The notes under the pieces were generated by a model. It was not told the DNA's origin. It worked only from the letters and a program-made list of their open reading frames with translations, and searched no databases. The position numbers and the translations under genes are program-made. This document shows positions 1 through 6,294 of a stretch of 15,816 nt of DNA, piece after piece. The stretch is taken from positions 1 to 15,816 of the forward strand of contig JAHEEH010000006.1 of the NCBI GenBank assembly GCA_024640835.1. Direction: 5' to 3'. This DNA is from Bacteroidota bacterium. Lineage in GTDB: Bacteria; Bacteroidota; Rhodothermia; Rhodothermales; UBA10348. Each line of letters starts with the position of its first letter. Within the stretch, counting starts at the first letter, position 1.

Positions 1-966
1 CCGCAGCCGGCGGGAGAGCTGCGTCATGGAGCGGTCGGAGACGTGGTGGGCCCACCCGTTCGTCTTGCGGATGCTCCGGAGGGCTACGTCCCCGTCGATG
101 GAATGCCAGTTGACCAGGGGCTCGTTGACCTCCGTTTCGCGAATGCTTCCCGGGACCAGGTCCACGCAGTGATCGTAGCCGCGGACGAAGGCCTCGACGA
201 TGGGATTCTTGCGGAAGGCGGAACCGGCCACCATCCGGGGGATGCGCGAGGTGCGGCCGCGGCGATACAGCGAGACGAAACCGCGATGGATGCCCGCGAG
301 GGTCGTGCCGTTGGATACCGATACCGCGACGACCGCCGGGGCATCCCGCAGCTCGTCATAGATCTCGTACGCGATCTCGCCGTAGGCGGCCAGCTGCAGG
401 GTGGTGTTCTCGCCGCCGGGGTTCGCATCGTAGAGCTCTTCCCGCGCCGCCCGCTCGCGCGACGCCTCGACGGCGTTCTCGTAGTCGCCCTCGATCCGCA
501 CGATCTCGGCGCCGAACCGGACCATCTCGTCCACCCTGCGGGTGTGATAGCGCTCGGGGATGAAGACGAGGCACCGCACCCCGGCCAGGCTGCAGGCCAG
601 GGCCGTCGCCACCCCGTAATTGCCGCAGGTAGCCATCGTCACCGTGTCGAATCCGCGGCGGAGCGCATCCGCGGCCTGGGCGAACTCGATGCGATCCTTC
701 TGGGTGCCGCTCGGGTTTCCGCCCTCGAACTTCAGGAAGAGCTGCCGAAAGCCGCTCTCGCGCTCCAGGTTGCGGGCACGCACCAGGTTGGTGTCGCCCA
801 CCTGGGACTCGGCGATGTCCTCGTACGCTTCGAGACGCTCCCGCGTGGACAGGTCCGGGTCCGAGGCTCGCCCGAGATCGGGTGCATGGATTTTGAGGAG
901 TTCCTCGGGCTCGCCGAGAGCGCCGTCCAGCAGGGGATCGAACAGCGTTTGTGGTTCAGGGTCCAT
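1..966 (-). CDS. Threonine synthase-like PLP-dependent enzyme, fold type II (3' end cut by window edge)
   Basis: The first 322 residues are visible, read leftwards from the ATG at 966-964; the C-terminus lies outside the window. The protein has fold-type II PLP-enzyme hallmarks: GGNPSGTQKDR (about residues 82-92) with K90 as the likely Schiff-base lysine, TCGNYG (113-118) in the asparagine-loop position that reads SSGNAG in classical threonine synthases, and a phosphate-binding SNGTTLAG (218-225). It lacks the PTGSFKD spelling of classical threonine synthase, so the substrate is uncertain: threonine synthase, cysteate synthase-like and other beta-replacement or elimination reactions are all possible. 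It is a cytosolic enzyme. The start codon shares its A with the TGA of the upstream DAHP synthase (TGATG), which implies translational coupling and one mRNA. Family is secure; specificity is not. Confidence 0.85.
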   Translation of the reverse strand, partial: MDPEPQTLFDPLLDGALGEPEELLKIHAPDLGRASDPDLSTRERLEAYEDIAESQVGDTNLVRARNLERESGFRQLFLKFEGGNPSGTQKDRIEFAQAADALRRGFDTVTMATCGNYGVATALACSLAGVRCLVFIPERYHTRRVDEMVRFGAEIVRIEGDYENAVEASRERAAREELYDANPGGENTTLQLAAYGEIAYEIYDELRDAPAVVAVSVSNGTTLAGIHRGFVSLYRRGRTSRIPRMVAGSAFRKNPIVEAFVRGYDHCVDLVPGSIRETEVNEPLVNWHSIDGDVALRSIRKTNGWAHHVSDRSMTQLSRRLR

Positions 967-2327
967 CAGGAATCCGTCCGGGGCGGGCCGTAACGGCGTC
1001 TCCGCTTGACAATTGAAAAGGCCATTTCCAGCGCCTGCTCCACGTTGAGGCGCGGATCGACCTGGCTGATGTACGCCCGGCCCAGGTCTCCCTCGGCCAA
1101 ACCGCTCGCACCGCCCACGCACTCCGTCACGTTTTCTCCCGTGAGTTCGAAGTGCACGCCACCGAGCGTGGATCCGTTGGCGTCGTGGATGTCGAATGCG
1201 AGCTGGAGTTCCCCCAGGATACTCTCGAAACGCCGGGTCTTGACCCCGCCGCTCAGGGTCTCGGTGTTCCCGTGCATCGGATCGCAGCTCCAGAGGACCG
1301 TCCGGCCTTCGGAACGCACGGCCTCGATGAGAGGAGGAAGCCCGCTCTCGATTCCGCCGACTCCGAACCGCGTGATGAGCGTGAGGCGGCCGGGCACTTC
1401 CTCCGGATCCAGCCGGCGGATGAGCGCGCGGAGGGTCGACGGCTGCATCTCGGGGCCGACCTTCACCGCGACGGGATTGGCGATACCGCGTGCGTACTCG
1501 ACGTGCGCGCCTTCCGGGTCCGCCGTCCGCATCCCGATCCACGGGAAGTGGGTCGAGAGGTTGTAGATGCCCGGGCGCCGCGGCACGCCGCGGGTCATGG
1601 CCTCCTCGTAGGGAAGCAGCAGCGCCTCGTGGGAGGTGAAGAAGTCCACGCGCTCGAGCTCCGTGGGCGACGCGGAGGTGACGGTCTCCCAGAACCGGAG
1701 CGCATCCAGGATGGAGTCCACGATGTGCTGGTACTCTCGACGCAGCATCGGATGCTGGACGAAGCCGATGTCCCAGTACTCGGGGTGATGAAGGTCGGCG
1801 AACCCGCCGTCCATCAGGGCACGCACGAAGTTCAGGGTCTGGGCCGAGTACGCGTACGCCTCCACCATGCGCTGAGGGTCGGGCAGGCGGACCTCCTCGT
1901 CGGCTTCCGGACCGTTCACGATATCGCCGCGGAAGGACGGAAGCGTGACGCCGTCCACGGTTTCGTGATCCGCCGACCGCGGCTTGGCGTACTGGCCGGC
2001 GAAGCGTCCCACGCGGACGATGGGGAGGTCGAGCCCGTGCACGAGCACCAGGCTCATCTGCATGAGGATCTTCAGCCGGCTGGTGATGATCTCGGGCCGG
2101 ACTTCCTCGAAACGCTCGGCGCAGTCTCCACCCTGCAGGAGAAAACGGCGTCCGGCCGCGGCCTCGGCTAGCTGGAGCCTGAGACGGTCCACCTCCCAGG
2201 AGGTGACCAGGGGAGGACGACTCCTGAGCTGACCGAGTGCCGCCTCCACAGCGGCCTCGTCGGCGTAGGCGGGCTGCTGCAATGCCCTCCGGGACCGCCA
2301 GGAAGCGGGATGCCAGGTTTCGGCCAT
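966..2327 (-). CDS. Class II 3-deoxy-D-arabino-heptulosonate 7-phosphate (DAHP) synthase
   Basis: It condenses phosphoenolpyruvate and erythrose 4-phosphate, the first step of the shikimate pathway. At 453 residues it has the normal length of the plant/Mycobacterium-type (class II) family. Signature segments appear in order: LLQGGDCAERF near residue 65, GRFAGQYAKPRS near 108, RGDIVNGP, YNLSTHFPWIG, KVGPEM, LITRFG, WSCDPMHGNT and HFELTGENVTECVGG. These include the Cys, His, Glu and Asp metal-binding positions and the PEP-binding Arg/Lys positions known for the family. The ATG at 2327 gives a typical N-terminus (WHPASWR...QQPAY); only a weak ribosome-binding site is seen. The gene lies 83 bases after the HPF-like gene, with a perfect hairpin in the gap, and is coupled through TGATG to the downstream PLP enzyme. 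Mycobacterium tuberculosis calls its homolog aroG. No separate regulatory domain is apparent. Confidence 0.95.
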   Translation of the reverse strand: MAETWHPASWRSRRALQQPAYADEAAVEAALGQLRSRPPLVTSWEVDRLRLQLAEAAAGRRFLLQGGDCAERFEEVRPEIITSRLKILMQMSLVLVHGLDLPIVRVGRFAGQYAKPRSADHETVDGVTLPSFRGDIVNGPEADEEVRLPDPQRMVEAYAYSAQTLNFVRALMDGGFADLHHPEYWDIGFVQHPMLRREYQHIVDSILDALRFWETVTSASPTELERVDFFTSHEALLLPYEEAMTRGVPRRPGIYNLSTHFPWIGMRTADPEGAHVEYARGIANPVAVKVGPEMQPSTLRALIRRLDPEEVPGRLTLITRFGVGGIESGLPPLIEAVRSEGRTVLWSCDPMHGNTETLSGGVKTRRFESILGELQLAFDIHDANGSTLGGVHFELTGENVTECVGGASGLAEGDLGRAYISQVDPRLNVEQALEMAFSIVKRRRRYGPPRTDS

Positions 2328-2353
2328 CGACGGGGGCTCGGGTCAGGAAGGCT

Positions 2354-2371
2354 GCGTTTGGGCGCAAACGC
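2354..2371 (-). promoter_or_regulatory. Perfect 7-bp stem / 4-nt loop inverted repeat upstream of DAHP synthase
   Basis: GCGTTTG (2354-2360) and CAAACGC (2365-2371) are perfect reverse complements around a GGCG loop. They sit inside the 83-base gap between the stop of the HPF-like gene (2411) and the start of DAHP synthase (2327). No T-run follows on the minus strand, so it is not a textbook intrinsic terminator. It could be an RNA hairpin limiting read-through, or a dyad operator for a regulator of aromatic biosynthesis. The structure is seen; any function is inference. Confidence 0.4.
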
Positions 2372-2410
2372 CCCGCATGGGTTCACGTTTCACGAGCACC
2401 CGATGCCCGG

Positions 2411-2755
2411 TCACTCTGCTCCGACGCCGGGGCGTTTCCATCGCTCGCGCAGCATGTCCCGCGTCTCGCGGAGCTGCCGTTCTGCCGCATCCATGGCCGA
2501 CAGCACGGCCTCGCCGGCCTGTTCCCGGCTCGAGGTCGCCGCGATGTTCTCGGGCCGGTGGTAGAGCACCACGCGGGCCTTGAACGTATGGGCGGTGTTG
2601 GCGCCCGATTCCTCGCGAACGGCGATCGAGGCCCCGGTGATGTCGGTGTGGCCCTTGAGCCACTTGTCGACCCGGCGATGGATGCGTTGAAGAACGATTC
2701 TGGGTACGTGGACGTCGTCGAAATGGTACTCGACCGAGGGCAGGTTGGCTTCCAT
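2411..2755 (-). CDS. HPF/RaiA-like ribosome-associated (hibernation factor family) protein, short form
   Basis: A 114-residue cytosolic protein that fits the short HPF/YfiA fold: an N-terminal beta strand (VEYHFDDVHVPR), helix 1 (LQRIHRRVDKWLKG), a central sheet carrying basic and polar residues (FKARVVLYHRP), and a long C-terminal amphipathic helix (AVLSAMDAAERQLRETRD). Members bind the 30S decoding centre and store or protect ribosomes in stationary phase. It lacks the C-terminal dimerisation domain of long HPF, so 100S dimer formation by itself is unlikely. The start is well fixed: GAAAGGAG at 2763-2770 (minus strand) lies 7 bases before the ATG. The preceding 137-base gap contains overlapping, mutually exclusive inverted repeats (2791-2839). 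The match rests on pattern recognition of a divergent family, hence moderate confidence. Confidence 0.7.
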   Translation of the reverse strand: MEANLPSVEYHFDDVHVPRIVLQRIHRRVDKWLKGHTDITGASIAVREESGANTAHTFKARVVLYHRPENIAATSSREQAGEAVLSAMDAAERQLRETRDMLRERWKRPGVGAE

Positions 2756-2790
2756 GCACGAACTCCTTTCTGCTACGGGTCCATGTCAAA

Positions 2791-2839
2791 GGTCGGTCTT
2801 CGACCGCTACGAGTTAAGGGGCGGGATCGCGAGCGGTCG
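2791..2839 (-). promoter_or_regulatory. Overlapping, mutually exclusive inverted repeats in the leader of the HPF-like gene
   Basis: CGACCGCT (2801-2808) is a perfect reverse complement of AGCGGTCG (2832-2839), with a 23-nt loop. Its 2801-2805 part is also a perfect complement of GGTCG (2791-2795) across a 5-nt loop. The middle arm cannot pair with both, so a transcript entering the HPF-like gene could adopt either of two hairpins about 20 bases before its Shine-Dalgarno. This geometry resembles a simple attenuator or translational switch. No ligand motif was recognised and the second helix is only 5 bp, so function is conjecture. Confidence 0.3.
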
Positions 2840-2842
2840 TAG

Positions 2843-2864
2843 GTCAGCCTCCCGGAGTGCTGAC
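2843..2864 (-). terminator. Possible terminator hairpin after the M32 carboxypeptidase
   Basis: GTCAGC (2843-2848) pairs perfectly with GCTGAC (2859-2864), and an inner CTC/GAG helix lengthens the stem apart from one bulged base. It begins 28 bases past the stop codon of the M32 gene on the minus strand. No T-tract follows, so termination efficiency is uncertain; it may instead stabilise the mRNA 3' end. Confidence 0.35.
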
Positions 2865-2892
2865 GGGACATTCCTTACGACGCAACCCTCGG

Positions 2893-4401
2893 TCAGGTTG
2901 CCGGACCGTCGAGGTTCACCCCGAACAGGCCGCCGTACTTCGTCCGGACGTACGCGAGCCAGTCTCCCGAGCCCAGTCCATGGCCCGTGGTATCGCGGAG
3001 GATGCGGTCTGCCGATCGCCTTCGTCCGTGCCGATGGACCTGCGTGCGCAGCCAGTCGAGCATCGGGCCGAACTCCCCCTGCCGGATGCGATCGTCCAGA
3101 TCCGGCACGTCGCACCGGAGGGCCCGCCAGATCTGCGCGGACATGAGGTTGCCGAGCGCGTACGTGGGGAAGTATCCGAGGATGCCGGTCGACCAGTGGA
3201 TGTCCTGCAGGCACCCCTCCGCGTCGGATTCCGGTCGGATGCCCAGAGCCTCCTCCATGCGGTCGTTCCAGGCGCGGGGCACGTCCCGCACGGCCAGCCT
3301 GCCCTCGATCAGGTCCCGCTCCATCTCGAAGCGGACCATGATATGCAGGTTGTAGGTCAGTTCGTCCGCCTCGATGCGGATGGGGGACCGTCGGACCTGG
3401 TTCAGGGCGCGGAGAAACGGGTCGATCTCCACCGGGGCGAACCGGTCCGGAAACGCGGTGCGGAGACGCGGAAGGTACCGTTCCCAGAACGGCCTGGACC
3501 GGCCGACCTGGTTTTCCCAGAGCCGGGACTGGGACTCGTGCATCCCGAGGCTGGTGCCGTCGGCCAGCAGCGTGCCCTCCAGGTCGGGGTCCACTCCCTG
3601 TTCGTAGAGTCCGTGCCCGGCCTCGTGGAGGGAGCCGAAGAACCCCGGCGAAAAGTGGTCCGGGTGGATACGGGTCGTGAGCCGGACGTCCGAGATGGAG
3701 AACGTCGTGGTGAACGGATGGGCCGAGCGGTCCTGTCGGCCTCGCTCGAAGTCGAACCCGATGTCCTTCAGCACCTGCATGCCGAAGTCCCACTGCGCAC
3801 CCGGCGGGAACGGTCCGTGCAGCATGGCGGCCCCTGCCGGATCGGAAGCGCCCGCCAGCGTCTCGACGAGGGGCACGAGCTCGGTCTTCAATTCGCCGAA
3901 CACCTCGGCGATGCGGGCGGTCGTCATGTCGGGCTCGTACTCGTCGACGAGGGCGTCGTAGGGCGAGTCCCTGAAGCCCACGGCCTCCGCCTTGCGGATG
4001 CACAGGTCCACGATCCGCGCGAGGTGGGGCTCGAACGCCGGGTAGTCATCGGCATCGCGGGCATGTCGCCAGGCATCCCGGGCCCGACCGGTGGCCAGTG
4101 CGAGCTCGGCGACCAGTCCGGACGGGATCCGCCGCTCCCGGTCGAGGTCGCGCCGGGCGACACGCAGCAGGTCGGCGTCGAGGTCGGTCACGGGCTCGAC
4201 CGTCTCGAGGAGCCCGGCAGTCTCGTCGGACGTGAACATCTCGTGCGCCAGGCGCTGGAGGGTCGCCGACTGGCGCGCCCGCGCCTCGGTCCCACCCTCG
4301 GGCATATACGTTTCCTGGTCCCAGTCCAGGACGGCGGCGGAAGAGGTCAGGTCGCGGACCGTGGAAAGGCGGGTCTTCAGATCGGTCAGCGCTTCGCTCA
4401 T
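2893..4401 (-). CDS. M32 family metallocarboxypeptidase (carboxypeptidase Taq type)
   Basis: A 502-residue zinc (or cobalt)-dependent carboxypeptidase that removes C-terminal residues from peptides; it has no signal peptide and should be cytosolic. The metal site is complete: HEAGH at 259-263 supplies H259, H263 and the catalytic E260, and HESQSR at 288-293 supplies the third ligand E289. The 30-residue spacing from the first His matches the Pyrococcus enzyme. Other M32 signatures are HPFTTTF just upstream, the IRIEADELTYNLHI segment, and the C-terminal QDIHWSTGILGYFPTY block. Length is normal and the reading frame intact. The ATG at 4401 starts a typical N-terminus (LKTRL..VRDLTSSAAVLDWDQETYMP) although no clear Shine-Dalgarno precedes it. 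It is transcribed away from the tRNA-Thr gene and probably heads the leftward gene group. Confidence 0.97.
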   Translation of the reverse strand: MSEALTDLKTRLSTVRDLTSSAAVLDWDQETYMPEGGTEARARQSATLQRLAHEMFTSDETAGLLETVEPVTDLDADLLRVARRDLDRERRIPSGLVAELALATGRARDAWRHARDADDYPAFEPHLARIVDLCIRKAEAVGFRDSPYDALVDEYEPDMTTARIAEVFGELKTELVPLVETLAGASDPAGAAMLHGPFPPGAQWDFGMQVLKDIGFDFERGRQDRSAHPFTTTFSISDVRLTTRIHPDHFSPGFFGSLHEAGHGLYEQGVDPDLEGTLLADGTSLGMHESQSRLWENQVGRSRPFWERYLPRLRTAFPDRFAPVEIDPFLRALNQVRRSPIRIEADELTYNLHIMVRFEMERDLIEGRLAVRDVPRAWNDRMEEALGIRPESDAEGCLQDIHWSTGILGYFPTYALGNLMSAQIWRALRCDVPDLDDRIRQGEFGPMLDWLRTQVHRHGRRRSADRILRDTTGHGLGSGDWLAYVRTKYGGLFGVNLDGPAT

Positions 4402-4461
4402 CGGGACGGAAATCGTGTGTCGGCGGCAAGGTACGCAGCGTCTCCGGCGCCGCTGCCGTTA

Positions 4462-4491
4462 TTGACACGGGCGTGCCGTAGGCCCTATTTT
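4462..4491 (+). promoter_or_regulatory. Sigma70-type promoter for tRNA-Thr
   Basis: A perfect TTGACA (-35, 4462-4467) and TATTTT (-10, 4486-4491) are separated by 18 bases. The mature tRNA starts 12 bases after the -10 box, giving a plausible short 5' leader. The -35 box matches consensus exactly, and the AT-rich -10 stands out in GC-rich surroundings. Confidence 0.7.
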
Positions 4492-4503
4492 TCTTGTCTG
4501 CAC

Positions 4504-4579
4504 GCCAATGTAGCTCAGCTGGTAGAGCAGCTCACTCGTAATGAGCAGGTCAGCGGTTCGAATCCGCTCATTGGCTCCA
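4504..4579 (+). tRNA. tRNA-Thr (anticodon CGT)
   Basis: A full cloverleaf can be drawn. The acceptor stem GCCAATG/CATTGGC (4504-4510 with 4569-4575) is all Watson-Crick. The D stem is GCTC/GAGC (4513-4516, 4525-4528). The anticodon stem GCTCA/TGAGC has loop CTCGTAA with anticodon CGT at 4537-4539, reading ACG (Thr). The T stem AGCGG/CCGCT encloses TTCGAAT. The discriminator is T4576 and the CCA end (4577-4579) is encoded. The gene is single, with its own promoter and a hairpin directly after it. Confidence 0.97.
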
Positions 4580-4582
4580 GGC

Positions 4583-4617
4583 GAAGCGCCTCTCCCGCAT
4601 GTCGGGAGGGGCGCTTC
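4583..4617 (+). terminator. Strong hairpin after tRNA-Thr, probable terminator or processing structure
   Basis: A 15-bp stem (4583-4597 with 4603-4617) has a single G-T wobble and a 5-nt CATGT loop, starting 4 bases after the tRNA CCA. No T-run follows, so it departs from the classic intrinsic terminator but would be very stable. It could also mark the 3' end for tRNA processing. Confidence 0.6.
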
Positions 4618-4706
4618 CGTGCGTCTGGAGGTCTCGGACCCACGACGCATCCCCGTAGGGTGTCCTTTCCTGTGGTGACCTCTTCATTCCTCAATCCGGA
4701 AACACC

Positions 4707-5027
4707 ATGAGATGGCTGGCTGGTGTCCTGCTGTGCCTTTCCTTCGTGCGCGTCGACACCGTCGGCGCCCAGGACACGCCGCCCGGCATCCGGCTGTTCC
4801 TGGACTGCTCGCACCAGTGCGACGACGAGTACATCCGCGAGCAGATTCCCGTCGTGGACTTCGTCCGTGACCGGGCCGAAGCGGACATCCACCTTCTCGT
4901 CACGACGGAAGGCACCGCCGGGGGCGGCGGGGGGATGACCATCATCATGAACCAGCCGTCACCGCGAGTGCCACGCCTCCAGGACCTCCATCTCCCGTTC
5001 GGGCGAGAGCCCGGATCGCAGGCGTGA
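4707..5027 (+). CDS. Short secreted protein, probable 5' remnant of a longer exported-protein gene
   Basis: The 106-residue frame begins with a signal peptide (RWLAGVLLCLSF..., likely cut after VGA at 21). The stretch from about residue 28 to 75 (IRLFLDCSHQCDDEYIREQ, then DFVRDRAEADIHLLVTTEGT and a glycine run) resembles the N-terminus of an uncharacterised exported family in Gemmatimonadota, Bacteroidota and Acidobacteria. As I recall, full-length members are several hundred residues and continue into barrel-like sequence. Here, after the Gly-rich GTAGGGGG, the sequence becomes unrelated (MTIIMNQPSPRVPRL...). The last 23 codons lie over the 3' end of the convergent epimerase gene. The likeliest reading is a gene truncated by deletion, with a stop acquired from its neighbour. 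The start has only a weak Shine-Dalgarno. Function of the intact family is unknown to me. Confidence 0.6.
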   Translation: MRWLAGVLLCLSFVRVDTVGAQDTPPGIRLFLDCSHQCDDEYIREQIPVVDFVRDRAEADIHLLVTTEGTAGGGGGMTIIMNQPSPRVPRLQDLHLPFGREPGSQA

Positions 5028-6128
5028 GCGCTGCTCCTCGGGCCGCGTGGCGTGCCACTCGATCGTATCGCGCGCGGTGTCGGCGAGCGGACGGAACCGG
5101 AGGCCTTGCTCGATCGCACGATCCACACGGACGTATGAAATCGGGTCTCCTGGAATCCAGACCGGCATGTGCGACCAGGGCTCGACGCCCTGCTCCTCGA
5201 GGAAGTCTGCCGGCACCCAGGTGAACCCGATCGGACCGGTGGTCACGGCCCGGATGCCGTGCACCAGTTCCTCCATGGACAGGCGGGACTCGGGTCCGGT
5301 GGCATTGAAGACGCCGGATACATCGTTCTCGGCCAGGTCGACGATGAAGCGCGTAAGATCACGTGCGTCGATGAACTGCACGGAGTCGCCTCCGGTGCCG
5401 GGGACGAGCACTTCGCCGCCGCGATCGATTCGCACCGGCCAGTACGTGAACCGGTCGGACGGATCCCCGGGGCCCACGATGAGCCCGGGACGCACCACGG
5501 TGGTCCGGCCGGGAAAGGCCTTCTCGGCTTCCGCCTCGGCCATCCACTTGAACGGGCCGTACGTGAGGCCGGTGATCTGCTCCGAACCGTCCCAGTCGTC
5601 CGGCATCTCGGCGAGCGGAGCATCCTCATCCAATCGAAGCTTCTCCTCCTCGTTCCACCCGGGCTCGGCGCTGCGGCCGTCCGGCAGGGTGTACTCGGGC
5701 TGGGCGTACACCGAGATGGTCGAGACGTGGACATACCGGCCCACCGATCCCCGCAGGAGCTCGGCCGTCTGGCGCACCCAGCGCGGGAGCGTGGCGTGAT
5801 TGTCGAACACGACGTCCCACGTACGTCCCTTCAGCGCCTCCAGATCGTCGTTGCGGTCTCCGGTCAGTTTCTCGACCTGCGGAAAGAGGTCCGTGTTGGT
5901 CCGCCCCCGGTTGAAGATGGTGACGGCGTGCCCGCGATCCAGGAGGTACTCGACCATGGGCGGTCCAATGAACCCGGTGCCGCCGAGAACCAGTGCACGC
6001 ATCGGTGAGGAAGAACGGCGGACGGGCCGGCGATTCCGGGCGTCGGCACGCGCGGTCGCGGGTGCAAGGCCGAATGCGGCACCCGCGAGAGCCGCCGTTC
6101 GAATGAACTGTCGTCGATCGGTAGGCAT
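4959..6128 (-). CDS. Tat-exported NAD(P)-dependent epimerase/dehydratase (extended SDR)
   Basis: A 389-residue protein starting at the ATG at 6128, chosen because it gives a textbook twin-arginine signal: DRRQFIRTAALAGAAFG, with an Ala-rich end (ATARA) near residue 28. A GAGG ribosome-binding site precedes it. A longer frame to 6236 adds only sequence unlike a start region, and Met43 (6002) would drop the signal but has no ribosome site. The mature part has a Rossmann nucleotide site GGTGFIG (49-55), VSTISVY near 135-141, and the catalytic YGPFK pair Y190/K194, then an epimerase-type C-terminal half (RPGLIVGPGD, QFIDARDLTRF). Substrate, likely a sugar or sugar nucleotide, is unknown. Tat export implies folding with its cofactor before crossing into the periplasm. 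It is divergent from the Tricorn-like gene, and its 3' end overlaps the truncated gene at 4707-5027. Confidence 0.9.
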   Translation of the reverse strand: MPTDRRQFIRTAALAGAAFGLAPATARADARNRRPVRRSSSPMRALVLGGTGFIGPPMVEYLLDRGHAVTIFNRGRTNTDLFPQVEKLTGDRNDDLEALKGRTWDVVFDNHATLPRWVRQTAELLRGSVGRYVHVSTISVYAQPEYTLPDGRSAEPGWNEEEKLRLDEDAPLAEMPDDWDGSEQITGLTYGPFKWMAEAEAEKAFPGRTTVVRPGLIVGPGDPSDRFTYWPVRIDRGGEVLVPGTGGDSVQFIDARDLTRFIVDLAENDVSGVFNATGPESRLSMEELVHGIRAVTTGPIGFTWVPADFLEEQGVEPWSHMPVWIPGDPISYVRVDRAIEQGLRFRPLADTARDTIEWHATRPEEQRSRLRSGLSPEREMEVLEAWHSR

Positions 6129-6294
6129 GATGCTGATACCTCTTGGGTCGCTTCCGGAATGGTACGGCACGACCGTTCCCGGCGCACGGCGAGAGACGCG
6201 GCGTGCCTGCGATTCCGAGCGTATCCCGGCGGGCACGGATTGTCTGCCTTTGCTATTCTCTCACCGCCACCACGAATAGAGAACGACATTCGTC

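Noticed and set aside
43..993. A 316-codon plus-strand open frame at the left edge
   Set aside because: The opposite strand encodes a PLP enzyme with K90 and phosphate-loop motifs, coupled to DAHP synthase; this frame shows no motifs.
2784..2790. TTTGACA on the minus strand as a -35 box for the HPF-like gene
   Set aside because: A properly spaced -10 would fall on the Shine-Dalgarno, and the sequence there does not resemble one.
4557..4579. tRNA-Thr 3' end as a phage or island attachment site
   Set aside because: I found no second copy of the tRNA 3' end in the window and no integrase or other mobile gene beside it.
2857..4710. A 617-codon plus-strand open frame opposite the M32 carboxypeptidase
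   Set aside because: It is antisense to a gene with complete catalytic motifs, its translation is Arg/Val/Gly/Pro/Asp-rich without recognisable domains, and it runs through the tRNA gene. High GC in third positions explains it.
4917..4936. G-rich run in the truncated gene, considered as a G-quadruplex or frameshift slip site
   Set aside because: There are only three usable G tracts, and neither alternative frame after it restores family-like sequence, so a simple deletion explains the truncation better.
6253..6279. CTATTC/GAATAG inverted repeat with a 15-nt gap upstream of the Tricorn-like gene
   Set aside because: Six-base arms with a long loop are expected by chance in a 166-base region, and no promoter elements frame it.
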